A stretch of 49,592 nucleotides of DNA from CAYQVO01 sp964421085 (lineage in GTDB: Bacteria > Bdellovibrionota_C > UBA2361 > CAYQVO01). Where the stretch lies: positions 1 to 49,592 of the forward strand of contig CAYQVO010000030.1 in NCBI GenBank assembly GCA_964421085.1, given 5' to 3'. The notes under the pieces were generated by a model, which saw only the letters and a program-made list of their open reading frames with translations, was not told where the DNA came from and did no database searches. Within the stretch, counting starts at the first letter, position 1. Each line of letters starts with the position of its first letter. Positions 1-9,028 of this stretch are shown piece by piece. The position numbers were made by a program, and so were the translations under genes.

Positions 1-2
1 CT

Positions 3-332
3 ACTGGTGCTGCCGGAGTTGTTGATATCGCAGGTTGCTTTGCGCTGACCGTTACTTCAGAGTCTGACGATCCGACTACAGCGTCACTTGACTGCATAAC
101 TGAGACCGACGTGCATGGCGGTGGCACGATAACAGCACTGGGTGCTGGCGCGTACATGTTGACCTACGGTGTCGAGCCAAGTGTCGAAGATGCTGTAGTG
201 ACTGATTCGAGACTCTCTATAGACTCCACCAGCAAATATGCTGAAGGTATCAGTGTCACTACTAAGTCACAGGCAGCCAGCGCTCATACCACCACGGTGG
301 TGGCAATTTGCTGTCCGGACCCCACACCATGA
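3..332 (+). CDS. C-terminal part of a small secreted, possibly pilin-like protein (5' end outside window)
   Basis: The frame is open from the window edge to the TGA at 330-332, giving 109 residues without the true start. The visible part is rich in Thr, Ser, Ala, Val and Gly, low in Lys and Arg, and has several Cys including a CC pair six residues from the C-terminus. That composition fits an exported, disulfide-bonded surface protein. The gene is followed at once by two strong terminator hairpins, as expected for a highly expressed short unit such as a pilin. The pilin idea rests on composition and context only; the diagnostic N-terminal helix lies outside the window. I recognise no domain. 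Confidence 0.5.
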   Translation, partial: TGAAGVVDIAGCFALTVTSESDDPTTASLDCITETDVHGGGTITALGAGAYMLTYGVEPSVEDAVVTDSRLSIDSTSKYAEGISVTTKSQAASAHTTTVVAICCPDPTP

Positions 333-341
333 GCTGTTTTA

Positions 342-378
342 AAAGCGGGGTTTCTGAGATGTTTTGAAACCCCGCTTT
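342..378 (+). terminator. Rho-independent-type hairpin downstream of the first gene
   Basis: A perfect 13-bp stem pairs 342-354 (AAAGCGGGGTTTC) with 366-378 (GAAACCCCGCTTT) around an 11-nt loop. It starts ten bases after the stop codon at 332. There is little U tract after it, so the second hairpin at 384-421 probably completes termination. Confidence 0.75.
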
Positions 379-383
379 AGCGG

Positions 384-421
384 AAAAAAGAGGCAGGGGC
401 TTTGATCCCTGCCTCTTTTTT
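384..421 (+). terminator. Strong intrinsic terminator, second of a tandem pair
   Basis: A 15-bp stem pairs 384-398 (AAAAAAGAGGCAGGG) with 407-421 (CCCTGCCTCTTTTTT) around an 8-nt loop. The descending arm ends in six T, so it is a textbook bidirectional terminator. It ends only nine bases before the next start codon at 431, which is unusual. Confidence 0.85.
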
Positions 422-430
422 GTTCTGATA

Positions 431-2668
431 ATGTCTGTGCCTGTTGCTGCTTCAATTCTTATTTGCTTTCTTGCGCCGTTTCTCTGCGCATTTTCATGGT
501 ATCGACGCGCTCCGTCCTTCCCGTTTCTCCTGGTATTTTCAGCAGCAGTACTCGGGCAGCACCTTTTTCTTGTCGCCTTTGCATCCGTTTTCGGCAACTA
601 CGGTTTGTCACTTGGAGCCGCGGCGGTGCTTCTATTTGTTGTTTCCTTCCTTGCGCGCCGGTTGTATCCGCGGCAGGAACCGGCAAAGGGAGACTTTATT
701 TCAAACGTCGCGCCTGTTGCTTTATTTGCGTGTGTTTTTGCCGGATATCTTTTTATCCGTTCCCATTATCCTTTCATTGCGTTTATTAACAGCGCGGACG
801 AAGTGGGAGTGGAGAAACTTTTCAACCTGTCGCTTCATCAATCCTTTCTTTTCGGAAGCGGGTGGCCGGTGGAGTGGATCTGGCTTGGAGGCGAGCCGGT
901 TCGTTATTATGTCTTCCTTAAGTCCATTCCCGGAATACTCTCATGGCTTGCCCGGGCACTTTTCGGAGACCCGTCGACTGGCGGTGTATTCTTCATTCTC
1001 TCCGAGGCGGCAATTGCAGCGTTTACGCCCGCTCTTATGTGCGCGTGGCTTTTGTGGTTTCTGAAAAGCTCGCCTTCTGCCGGCAGAGTTCTTATGTCCG
1101 TGCTTATCCCCCTGACCGGACTTTTGTGCGCACATTACAAAAGCATTAGTCTCGGCTTGAAAGCTCTCGCAGCGGGGAATTCACTGGAGTGGTGGCAGCT
1201 TGCGGAGGTTATCCGTTTCACAAACAGCCAGTACCCGGTCTGGCTTATGATGCTTGGGGACAACCATGCATACTCCCAGGCCTATCCTCTCCAGGTGCTG
1301 CTCTGGGGCGGTGTGCTGTGCCTGGTTCTTGAGGAGGAGCGGAGTTATTTTCTCTCATTCTGCGCGGCCGTTACAGGGTGCGCCCTTCTTCTCACTCATC
1401 CCGGAAGCGTGCTGGTCGATCTTTCAACCCTTGCGCCGTTTAGTGTTCTTGCGCTTGCGTTAAAGTTCCGTGCCGAAGGAAAAGCCGGCGCGCTTGTTAC
1501 GGCAAAGAATCTTGTTGCAGCAGCTCTTTTCGCCGTTCCGTTTGCGGCGCTCCTTTATCAGCCGACTGGAAATATCAAGGTGGTATTCCCGGAGCTTCGC
1601 CTTGCTACGACATTTTCCGAATTCCTGTCTCAGAACTTCTTCATACTTGTTCTTTCGTCTCTTGCGGCAGTTTTTTCTGTGAAGCGCTCCCGTATAAGTC
1701 CCGCGTGGATTATATCCGTTGCGCTTGGGGCTGTCGCCGCACAGACTCTGTTCCACCGTCCCGCAGTGTCAATCACAATTTTGTGCGGAGGTCTTCTCGG
1801 GCTTATTGCGGCGAAAGCAAACAGGGAAAATGGCGCGATTTTCGGTCTTTTTGTTTTCTCGGCGTTTCTTATGCTGATTCCGCCGGAATTCATCGCCTTT
1901 GATCACACGATGGATAACCGCACGGACTGGATCCGCTTCCAGATGAGCCTTCGGTTCTTCTCGGAGAGCTTTACCCTTATTCCCTTTGCCCTGGGGGTTT
2001 CGTTTGGACGGCCGCTTGCCGAAGCGGCGCGCTCTTCCCGTGCGGTGAGTCTCCTTTTCTTCGGCATCCTCTCGCTTTTTATCCTTCTTGCCGGGATTTC
2101 CCACTATCCTGCAGTTGAAAACCGGATATCAAGGACCCGCCAGTTAAGAACCCTTGACGGCTTTGACGAATTCTACCGGCGGTATCCGGGCGACACCGGA
2201 ATCATCGAGTACCTGAGGGGCATTCCTTCCGACAGGACTCTTATGATTGGGGAGCTTTGTTCTGCAGACGGCTCAGGGTCGATACCGGCGCATTACGGGT
2301 GGCCGGGGAGGATTTCCGCCTACTCGGGGCGACGAGGTCTCTGCGGCTGGGGAAGGCATGCGGCCCTTTTTAATAATCCTCTGACTGCAGAGGGATTCAG
2401 GCTAATGTCCGTCCAGGCGAAGGTTGGCATGTTCAACACAATTTACCGGCGCGTGCTTTCGGGAGGCGCAGGGAAAGGCGAAATAATTACGCAGATGGAC
2501 AGGCGCGCTCTCAGCGATCTCGGAGTTACTCACCTTGTATTTGGAGAGTGGGAACGTAAGATGTTTCCGGCTGCTTCGCTGAATGACGTTGCCCGGACAA
2601 CGGGCGGAAAGGTTGTTCTTGAAAACGGCGATGGAACAGGAATTGTTGAAATTGGAGGAGGTCGATGA
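431..2668 (+). CDS. Large multi-spanning membrane protein, YYY/DUF2298-like
   Basis: This 745-residue protein has a dozen or more hydrophobic segments from the N-terminus to about residue 560, then a soluble C-terminal region. Hallmarks of the YYY (DUF2298) family are visible: GEPVRYYVF near residue 157, a WW pair followed by VIRF, and GDNHAY with a following YPLQVLLWG near residue 276. The C-terminal part has a SAYSGRRGLCGWGRH segment like that family's tail. The family is thought to act in envelope glycan transfer, but no reaction is established. The ATG at 431 has no clear Shine-Dalgarno and sits nine bases after a terminator, so the start or its expression is uncertain. The 3' end overlaps the next gene by ATGA. 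Confidence 0.75.
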   Translation: MSVPVAASILICFLAPFLCAFSWYRRAPSFPFLLVFSAAVLGQHLFLVAFASVFGNYGLSLGAAAVLLFVVSFLARRLYPRQEPAKGDFISNVAPVALFACVFAGYLFIRSHYPFIAFINSADEVGVEKLFNLSLHQSFLFGSGWPVEWIWLGGEPVRYYVFLKSIPGILSWLARALFGDPSTGGVFFILSEAAIAAFTPALMCAWLLWFLKSSPSAGRVLMSVLIPLTGLLCAHYKSISLGLKALAAGNSLEWWQLAEVIRFTNSQYPVWLMMLGDNHAYSQAYPLQVLLWGGVLCLVLEEERSYFLSFCAAVTGCALLLTHPGSVLVDLSTLAPFSVLALALKFRAEGKAGALVTAKNLVAAALFAVPFAALLYQPTGNIKVVFPELRLATTFSEFLSQNFFILVLSSLAAVFSVKRSRISPAWIISVALGAVAAQTLFHRPAVSITILCGGLLGLIAAKANRENGAIFGLFVFSAFLMLIPPEFIAFDHTMDNRTDWIRFQMSLRFFSESFTLIPFALGVSFGRPLAEAARSSRAVSLLFFGILSLFILLAGISHYPAVENRISRTRQLRTLDGFDEFYRRYPGDTGIIEYLRGIPSDRTLMIGELCSADGSGSIPAHYGWPGRISAYSGRRGLCGWGRHAALFNNPLTAEGFRLMSVQAKVGMFNTIYRRVLSGGAGKGEIITQMDRRALSDLGVTHLVFGEWERKMFPAASLNDVARTTGGKVVLENGDGTGIVEIGGGR

Positions 2669-3252
2669 AGGGAAACTTCAGCTCACCCACATGGAAATTT
2701 CTTATTACCGCGGCTCTTCTGCTTGGCAGCTTTGGCGGCAGTGTCTATGTCAGTCGAAAGTCCGAGCCCCCTTCCCTTATTGCGCAGGCAGACGGTGTTG
2801 TTGCAAGCGGAACGAAAGATTCAAACGAACTGAAGCAGGCTTTTGATCTTGTAAACCAGGCGACTGTCAAGGAGCCCGCAAACCCGAAAGCTATGATGAT
2901 TAAGGCGCTGATTACGCAGCGGCGGGGTTATATCGACGACGCCATTCGGACGTACGAAGCGATGATTCCCTTTACGGCAGACCTCCTTGGCGCCGCATGC
3001 CTGAATCTTGGCGAGCTGTATGAAATAAAAGGCGATAACGCGAGGGCGAAGGCGTATTACTGGCAGAGTGTGGAGTTTAATCCTTCTTCCATCGGGGCGT
3101 GGGAAAAACTCGTGCCGCTTGTCCTCAATGCGGGGGAGATCGATGAAGCGAGAAGCGACATCGAAAGCGCCCTTGAAGATCTCGATGATTCACCCCGGCT
3201 TGATAAGCTCAAAGAACTTCTGAAACAGCAGGCGGTGAAAAGCGAACAGTGA
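2665..3252 (+). CDS. Membrane-anchored TPR protein
   Basis: A 195-residue protein with one N-terminal hydrophobic anchor (about residues 10-30) followed by about four tetratricopeptide-like helical pairs, for example the segment around residues 70-150 with alternating Ala, Tyr and Leu positions typical of TPRs. The bulk should face the periplasm. It starts within the stop codon of the upstream YYY-like gene (ATGA overlap) behind a GGAGGAGG ribosome site, and it overlaps the next gene by GTGA. The three genes are therefore translationally coupled. A role as a scaffold for the flanking membrane proteins is inference from context. Confidence 0.75.
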   Translation: MKGNFSSPTWKFLITAALLLGSFGGSVYVSRKSEPPSLIAQADGVVASGTKDSNELKQAFDLVNQATVKEPANPKAMMIKALITQRRGYIDDAIRTYEAMIPFTADLLGAACLNLGELYEIKGDNARAKAYYWQSVEFNPSSIGAWEKLVPLVLNAGEIDEARSDIESALEDLDDSPRLDKLKELLKQQAVKSEQ

Positions 3253-5403
3253 AGTATTTTGTGTTCTCGAATTTTCGCCCCCGCCTCCTGCCGCTTCTCC
3301 CGGTTCTCGTGGCGAGCGTTTTTGCTGCGTGGGGAATGCACTTTGAATTGTCATTTCCCGAGATGCATTACAATGACGGGACTTTTCATCTCTCCGTCCT
3401 TAAGATGCTCGACCTGGCGGTAAGCGATGGAAAGAACCCGCTCGATTTCTGGTACAACGGCACGCCGTTCGGTTTTCCGCTTTTTCGCGATTACCAGTAT
3501 TTCCCTTATCTTCTGATGTACGGAATTTATATCGCGTGCTTCAAGGTGTTTTCTCTTGCCCAGGTGTTTGCAGCATCCAGCGTGGTGCTTGCCGCAGCCC
3601 TTCCCTGGTCAGTCTATGCGGCGTTCCGGTTAGCCCGGATGGAGAAAACCGACGCCGCAGTCGCTGCACTTGCTTCGGTTCTCATTTCCGACGGAGGCGA
3701 GTTTGGACTGGGCCTCCAGAATTTTACCTTCGGCACCCGCGGCATCTACACCCAGCTCTGGTCCCTTGTGTTCCTGCCGCCCGCAATCGCGCTCAGCTGC
3801 GTATACGTTCGCGACGGCAAGTACTTTGCCCCTTCGCTGCCGTTCGGCTTTCTTACGTTTGGGTGCCATGNNNNNNNNNNNNNNNNNCTTTCTTTTCTCC
3901 ATCGGGTTTCTGACTGCATGGACGGCTGTAGCCGGAAGAACTGTGAAACCTCTGAGGCGCCTCGGTATGTACCTTGTCCTTCTTGCCCTGGTCACAATGC
4001 ATCAGTGGCTTTTCGTGATGATGGACGCTCCGTACATAAACAGGAGCATCATTGAACCTTCATGGAAATTCGAGGGCCGGGGGCTCGGCTACGTTTTGTC
4101 GCTGCTCTGGAAGGGGGATTCTCTCGACGCGGGACGCGTACCTGTACTGACTGCGTTTCTTTTCATCGGTTGCTGCGCCGCCCTGTTCCAGCCGCAGAAA
4201 AGTTCATTCGTGAAAAAGTCTTTCTGGCTCTGCCTTTTGTTTCTCAGCCTTTATGCCGGACACGATGTGTGGGGCTTTCTCTTTAAAAACCTTCCCCTTC
4301 TTGGCAGCCTGCACACGCACCGGATGTCGATCGGCTTTCAGCTTTTCGGTCTCGCTCTGATTGGAACGGGCGTGGGCGCCATCCTTCGCATATCACAGCC
4401 GCGGCGGGTCGCTCATGCGCTTGCGATTATTCTGATCGCCGCTGCGTTCTGGTTCCCGGTTAAGGAGCGGACAGACTTGTTCCTCCATGCTCGGCGCCTT
4501 CGTACGGGCGCTGGAGAGTTTGTGGAAAAAAAAGGAGGGTGGATAGAGCCGCTGATTTCGCGTCTTGTGTCGGATAATACCGGAATTGTATATGCCGGGG
4601 CGAACCACAACTGGGGAAAACAGGTGGAACAGTTCGGCATTCCGTTCCACTATTTTCCTACAGCCGCGGGGCTTTCGACTGTGGGGGGCGCTCTATATCA
4701 CTCTCTTGCCATGGCAGGCGATACTCTCTTTGATTTCGATGTCCGCAAGAAATCGCATTTCCGGCTGTATGGAATCGCCTCTGTTATTGCGCCCTCATCA
4801 TGGCAGGGACTGCGCGGATTCGAGAAGCAGGCGGATTTCAACGGACTGAGTCTTTGGCGGACAAACTACGGGCCGCTTCATTCCGGGTTGAAATCGTTCT
4901 CTCTCTGCGGGCCGAGGGCAAATGCCCCGCAGTTCATGCGACACTGGGTGCAGTCACGGCTGGTTGAGAGGAGTGAATATGGAGTGCTCACACTTGACGA
5001 CTGCGCGCCGGGGAACAGCGACTCGTCGGATCGCACGGTTCCGTACAGCGCGCCGGTCCCCCCGGGGTTAAGGACGGAAGGAACAAACAACGACAGAATC
5101 GAAGTGCTGCCGCCCTACCGTCCCTGGAAGATCAGGGGACTCGTCGATCTCCGGACCAGCCGCCTTGTCGTGGCTGCCACTGGCTTCCACCCCGGGTGGA
5201 AGGTATCTATCGACGGCCAACCGGGGGACACTCTCTGGGTAACGCCCGGCTTCACCGCGGCCGAAGTGCCCACCGGAAAGCATGAGATTGATTTCGAATA
5301 CCAGGGCAGCACCCTGAAGGTGTATCTGTTCCTTATGTCGATTGGAATTTTGGTGTATGTCTCTCAAAAAAATCGGTTTCCCCTTCCGCCATCCGTAATG
5401 TAA
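3249..5403 (+). CDS. YfhO-like membrane protein, interrupted by an assembly gap
   Basis: The gene starts at GTG 3249, overlapping the previous stop, and runs into 17 N at 3871-3887. The reading frame changes across the N run, so the N count is not the true gap length. After the gap the frame from 3889 to the TAA at 5401-5403 continues the same kind of protein. It has an N-terminal GT-C-like multi-spanning region with DGTFH near residue 42, more membrane segments after the gap, and a soluble C-terminal domain. Near the end, PGWKVSIDGQ followed by VPTGKHEIDFEY is typical of the YfhO family, linked to lipid-bound sugar transfer to surface polymers. Substrate unknown. Confidence 0.75.
3871..3887. 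other. Assembly gap (17 N) inside the YfhO-like gene
   Basis: Unknown bases. The coding frame differs by one before and after, so the true length is not 17 or one flank has an error. Confidence 0.95.
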
Positions 5404-5436
5404 CCGCGCTCACCCCCTGCATCAAAAGACCGGACG

Positions 5437-5556
5437 CCGGGAGAAAAAGGGACACCCAAAAATTCTTCCCATCCCCACTCACCCCCCGCTCGAGCTAAAC
5501 CCGCGCCCCGCCTGCAGTTTTTAAACCTGAAAAAAGTGGGTGTCCTTTTTCTCTCG
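5437..5556. repeat. REP-like inverted repeat element
   Basis: The left arm (about 5437-5457, CCGGGAGAAAAAGGGACACC then CA) and the right arm (about 5538-5556, TGGGTGTCC then TTTTTCTCTCGG) are near-perfect reverse complements, with one indel and one mismatch, and enclose about 80 bases. The right arm sequence GAAAAAAGTGGGTGTCC recurs inverted at 46901-46917. It lies between the convergent 3' ends of two genes, so it could also act as a bidirectional terminator. The form resembles REP/BIME elements mobilised by REP-associated tyrosine transposases, but no such transposase is in the window. Confidence 0.65.
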
Positions 5557-5567
5557 GTAAAGGACGA

Positions 5568-6788
5568 CTATCGCGTCACTATCCCGACCGCCTCCCGGGC
5601 GGCGTCGTACATGAAGTCCTGTTGAGCATATATTGCCGTGGGCGAGCTGAAATCAATCAAAGACATGAACATGACGGTCGTAATGTCCGTATCCGGGTCG
5701 TATCGCATGACAGTGATATAACCGGCGTGGCCGCCGTTGTGGCCGTACCCAAGTCCATCGGTGTAAACAAGCCCCAGTCCATAATGCTGATGCGCTTCCC
5801 CCGTCGGCTCGACTGCTTTCATGCGGGTGATAGTGTCGTGGTTCAAACCGGCCTTGCCGCGAAGCAGCGCGCGAATCCACTTCGAGAGATCGTCGGGAGT
5901 GGTGCGAATATTGCCTTCGGCGACATTTCCCGAAAAGTTCTCCGGGCCCGCCGGGAAGAACTGCCCATCGAAGTATGTAAAGCCCGGCACAATCGGTTCG
6001 GGAAGATCGAGATCCGTTCCTTCCCACGGGAATGAGGTGTTTCGGAGAGCCAGGGGATCGAGAAATTCCCGCTGCAGGAACTCGTGATAACGAAGTCCGC
6101 TCACGCGCTCGATGATTTTCGCAAGGAGCATGTAGCCTGTGTCGCTGTAATGGAAAGGCCCCCCGGGCACGCTGTGGGAAAGATTACTGGACGCCACAAC
6201 CGAGGCAAGTTCGTCGAACGTGAAAGTGTGCGTGATGTCGCCCAGAACCTCTTTTACATAATCGATATAGTGCGCGCCGGCATACGGAACGTCGAGATCG
6301 GCGGGTACGGCCGTATTGACGACGTCGAATACGCCGGCCCGGTGGTTGAGAAGCTGTTCAATGGAAATCCCCTCTTTGTACGGGATCGCGTATTCAGGCG
6401 TATCAGGAAGGTACGGCTCTGATGTTCCGGGAATCGGATCGGTGAGACGCGCTTCAATGTCGAGCTTTTTCCGCTGATGCAGAAGCATCGTCGCCGCAGC
6501 GGTAAATGTCTTCGTCGTGCTTGCGCCCCTTATGTGGGCTTCTACTCCGCCTTCATAAGGATCCCCTGCGGCGGCGAAATACCGGGCGCCGCCCTTGTGG
6601 ATCTCGATTCCAGAACTGCCCCGGGCGCCTGGTCTTGCAGCGGCGAACTCTGTCCACCTCTCCTGCATCAAAGCCTGGAGCTCGGCGTTTTTTTCGGACT
6701 GGTTGCCGCCTGAATCACCTCCGCACGAGATAAACGTACAAGCGACTGCTGCCAGGGCAAGATACTTGAATTTCCGGGTTTTTGGCAT
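5568..6788 (-). CDS. Serine beta-lactamase-family lipoprotein (class C/D-peptidase fold)
   Basis: The start at 6788 (MPKTRKFKY) is chosen because it has a GGAG site just upstream and opens a signal peptide ending at a cysteine (FISC at residues 19-22), suggesting an outer-membrane or periplasmic lipoprotein of 406 residues. The beta-lactamase/transpeptidase motifs are present in order: STTK at residues 90-93 (nucleophile Ser and Lys), YSDTGY near 214 (the YxN-type box, with Asp in place of Asn) and HNGG near 350 (HxG). Length and motifs fit the EstB/D-aminopeptidase/PBP4-like family of serine hydrolases. The substrate cannot be read from sequence. It is monocistronic and converges on the YfhO-like gene. 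Confidence 0.85.
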   Translation of the reverse strand: MPKTRKFKYLALAAVACTFISCGGDSGGNQSEKNAELQALMQERWTEFAAARPGARGSSGIEIHKGGARYFAAAGDPYEGGVEAHIRGASTTKTFTAAATMLLHQRKKLDIEARLTDPIPGTSEPYLPDTPEYAIPYKEGISIEQLLNHRAGVFDVVNTAVPADLDVPYAGAHYIDYVKEVLGDITHTFTFDELASVVASSNLSHSVPGGPFHYSDTGYMLLAKIIERVSGLRYHEFLQREFLDPLALRNTSFPWEGTDLDLPEPIVPGFTYFDGQFFPAGPENFSGNVAEGNIRTTPDDLSKWIRALLRGKAGLNHDTITRMKAVEPTGEAHQHYGLGLVYTDGLGYGHNGGHAGYITVMRYDPDTDITTVMFMSLIDFSSPTAIYAQQDFMYDAAREAVGIVTR

Positions 6789-6917
6789 TTCATCTCCATG
6801 AGTCCGAACATCTGTAATTTTTCTTAATCGTTTTGCGGGGCGGCAGCAATAAAAAAACAACGCCGGAACGCAACTTTCGCTGAAAACTCTCGAATACGGC
6901 AACAGGAGGATGCCGCC

Positions 6918-7268
6918 ATGTTCTATCCGGTCCTGACTTCTCCTGAGGAAGGAGATGCACCCGAAGTTCGCGTTGCCAACCTCATTCAGACGATCGAGAC
7001 GCCTGTCGACATGGGCGAAGAACCTAATGAGATCGAATACGAGCTGGACAGCATCATCCCGGAAGTCGTTTCCAACTTCACTGCCTGGGCGGCTCAGCGC
7101 GGGATGACCGGCATTAATTCCATGCTCCCTCTGATCGCCGAAGCCTTCATGAAGTTCTGTTATCTTATCCATTACGGAGAGGTCTATCCGGGAAAAGTCC
7201 CGCTTTTCCGGATAGGGAAACGGCATGACGAAAAATTTCCGGATCTGCCTTCGGAGCCTCTGCCGTAA
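6918..7268 (+). CDS. Uncharacterised small acidic protein
   Basis: A 116-residue protein with a strong AGGAGG ribosome site seven bases before its ATG. It has no signal peptide, membrane segment or known motif. The N-terminal half is acidic (many Glu and Asp), and the centre has a predicted helical stretch around residues 60-85. The divergent gene upstream is the serine hydrolase, and the intergenic space of 129 bases can hold promoters for both. I do not recognise it. Confidence 0.7.
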   Translation: MFYPVLTSPEEGDAPEVRVANLIQTIETPVDMGEEPNEIEYELDSIIPEVVSNFTAWAAQRGMTGINSMLPLIAEAFMKFCYLIHYGEVYPGKVPLFRIGKRHDEKFPDLPSEPLP

Positions 7269-7367
7269 AAGACCTGGGAAGTCCTGAAAAAAAAGTTCAG
7301 ACCGCTTGAGCCGCAGGCAGGTGCAACCAGCCAAAGTAACTGTCTGAAAATCCGCCGGATCTTTCAG

Positions 7368-7395
7368 TTGAGTAAAACCCCAAATGGTTTAAAAT
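7368..7395 (+). promoter_or_regulatory. Sigma-70-type promoter candidate
   Basis: TTGAGT at 7368-7373 and TAAAAT at 7390-7395 are separated by 16 bases, and the following gene starts at 7428. The -10 box matches the consensus at five of six positions and the -35 at four of six. Confidence 0.4.
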
Positions 7396-7427
7396 CATAT
7401 TCGTCGTAATAACCTGGAGGACTTGCC

Positions 7428-8119
7428 GTGCTGGCCGAACAAATATCCGTCCCTTTATCCCTGTTTAGGCTTCGTCACAACCCTGAAATAGATCGTCTTC
7501 GGGAAGTGGCCGAGCTGGTGAATACTTCCAACCCGGAGAAGTGGGAAGTAACAGAGACAGAGTCGGAAACAGGCCAGTTAAGACACCTGAGTTACACCGG
7601 CCCTGCGTCGAAAATTACCCTCAGCATGATACATCCGGCTGATACAAAAGAAGCAGACGAATACGGGCTTTCAATCAAGGTCGCGAATTCCAATATTGTG
7701 TTTCTTTCCGATAAAGAGGATTGCGGCCTCGTCAGAGATCTTTTTCGGATTATAGACAGGAGAGTGCGCGACATTCCCCGGGTCGTACTTAGGGAGGCCT
7801 TAAGGCTGGTAGACTGTACAGAGGGAGGGTCGTGGACTCGTGAAACAGGCGGTGACGAGGAAAGCGCCTGTACCTCGTACCAGTATGTGGGCAGCCGCAT
7901 GATTACCGCCTCCTGCTATGAAGAATTGCCCCCGGGAGGAATTGAACCGGATGCTTTTACTGTCATAGTCGCGGATAGTATCACAGGTGAAAGGCAGCTT
8001 TCTCTGGAATNNNNNNNNNNTACATCCCGGGCGATCCCGCTCGTAACGACATACTCGCGAGAAAGATTTTCCACAAAGTCTCCAGGAAACGGGGCATAAG
8101 AGAAAAAGGACCTTATTAA
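7428..8119 (+). CDS. Uncharacterised protein with an internal duplication, broken by an assembly gap
   Basis: The gene starts at GTG 7428 behind CTGGAGG. Ten N at 8011-8020 interrupt it. Downstream, the frame starting at 8021 reads YIPGDPARNDILARKIFHKV and ends with TAA at 8117-8119; it looks far more protein-like than the frame given by counting ten N, so the true gap is not ten bases. The two halves resemble each other: each has W-x-TET or W-T-RET, then Y-x-G, then an IT-x-S strand, a VAN/DS strand, an LS turn and a final basic helix (LVRDLFRIIDRR against ILARKIFHKVSR). This suggests a duplicated small alpha/beta domain. No signal peptide; function unknown. It ends six bases from the end of flgN. 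Confidence 0.6.
8011..8020. other. Assembly gap (10 N)
   Basis: Unknown bases inside the duplicated-domain gene. Frame comparison indicates a true gap length of 2 modulo 3, if the flanks are correct. Confidence 0.95.
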
Positions 8120-8124
8120 AGCCC

Positions 8125-8643
8125 TTACGCCTGCTTCAGCACGGAACTGAGCCTCGTTGCACCACCGGGATGATAAGATTCCTTCATAATCCCCCGCCCG
8201 CTGTAGCTGCGGCTTACGCCCTGCTTACCGGAAGAGACAATTGAGATAAGACTGTTTACGAGCCCAAGAGAGAATGTCGTAAGGTCATTGAACTCGCGGG
8301 TGTCTTTTCGCGCTGCGTAAATCAGCTCCTTGAGCCTTCTTGCAAGGGGAAAGAGCTGCTGCTTGTCGCGGGGCAGGCAGTGTTTTTCGATCGCCTCGGT
8401 AAGACGCATTTCGATGCCCCCGGTGAGGGCAAGGACGAGTTCTTTCCTTCGTTCCTGAAGCTCCATCATCCTGTCACAGATATCAGAGCGCACTGCGTTA
8501 AGGTCGTCGACTTTCTCCGGGTGGAATGGCCGCATGGCTTTCTCTTCGTCTGAAAGCGCCTTCATATATTCAGACTGCAGACGGCATTCACTTTGAAGGA
8601 TGGATTTCAGTTCCTGGATTATCGAAGTGTATGTCTGAGCCAT
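8125..8643 (-). CDS. flgN: FlgN-like flagellar chaperone
   Basis: A 172-residue, almost entirely helical protein. The long N-terminal amphipathic helix, the central Glu/Arg-rich helix ending ELQERRKEL and the position directly after flgM match FlgN, the cytosolic chaperone that binds the hook-associated proteins FlgK and FlgL and hands them to the export gate. A serine/glycine-rich C-terminal tail (about residues 140-165) resembles the flexible binding tail of that family. It lies 49 bases after the flgM stop and has no strong ribosome site of its own. Assignment is by size, helical pattern and synteny; sequence identity in this family is low. Confidence 0.7.
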   Translation of the reverse strand: MAQTYTSIIQELKSILQSECRLQSEYMKALSDEEKAMRPFHPEKVDDLNAVRSDICDRMMELQERRKELVLALTGGIEMRLTEAIEKHCLPRDKQQLFPLARRLKELIYAARKDTREFNDLTTFSLGLVNSLISIVSSGKQGVSRSYSGRGIMKESYHPGGATRLSSVLKQA

Positions 8644-8692
8644 CCGTGGTTTTCACGGCCACCGCAGGGGCGGCCTCTCTCCAGTTTTTAAC

Positions 8693-9028
8693 TTACTCCT
8701 TGAGCAGATCCTGCAAATCCTGGACCTCCTCGTCCAGATTCGACAACATCTTTGTGATTTGTTCAGGTGTGCTCGGAAATTCGTATGTTCCTTCCGCCAC
8801 CTGTTTCTTCAACTCTTCAATTCTTGCGCGGCGGGCAGGGTCGGAAGCTTCGCTCTCGAGAGCATTTCGCACTTCCCGGGCGGTAGAGACATCGACAGTG
8901 TCGCCCTTGACGGGAACAGCCGCAGGATCCTCTGTAGCCTTCTTCGTCTTTCTAAGGAGATTGACTTCGGGCTGAATCTGCTCGATCCGCCTTGTGTCGT
9001 CAACGCCGCCGTTTCCTTTGATCGCCAT
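8693..9028 (-). CDS. flgM: FlgM-like anti-sigma-28 factor
   Basis: A 111-residue protein whose C-terminal half has the FlgM signature: RRARIEELKKQVAEGTYEF followed by a helix with TKMLSNL. FlgM holds the flagellar sigma factor FliA inactive until it is exported through the finished hook-basal body. The N-terminal half is polar and probably disordered, as in the family. The start has GAGG about nine bases upstream. A 152-base spacer from flgJ leaves room for its own promoter; a weak sigma-28-like match (TAAC then GCCGGATC) occurs there on the minus strand but is not convincing. Confidence 0.8.
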   Translation of the reverse strand: MAIKGNGGVDDTRRIEQIQPEVNLLRKTKKATEDPAAVPVKGDTVDVSTAREVRNALESEASDPARRARIEELKKQVAEGTYEFPSTPEQITKMLSNLDEEVQDLQDLLKE

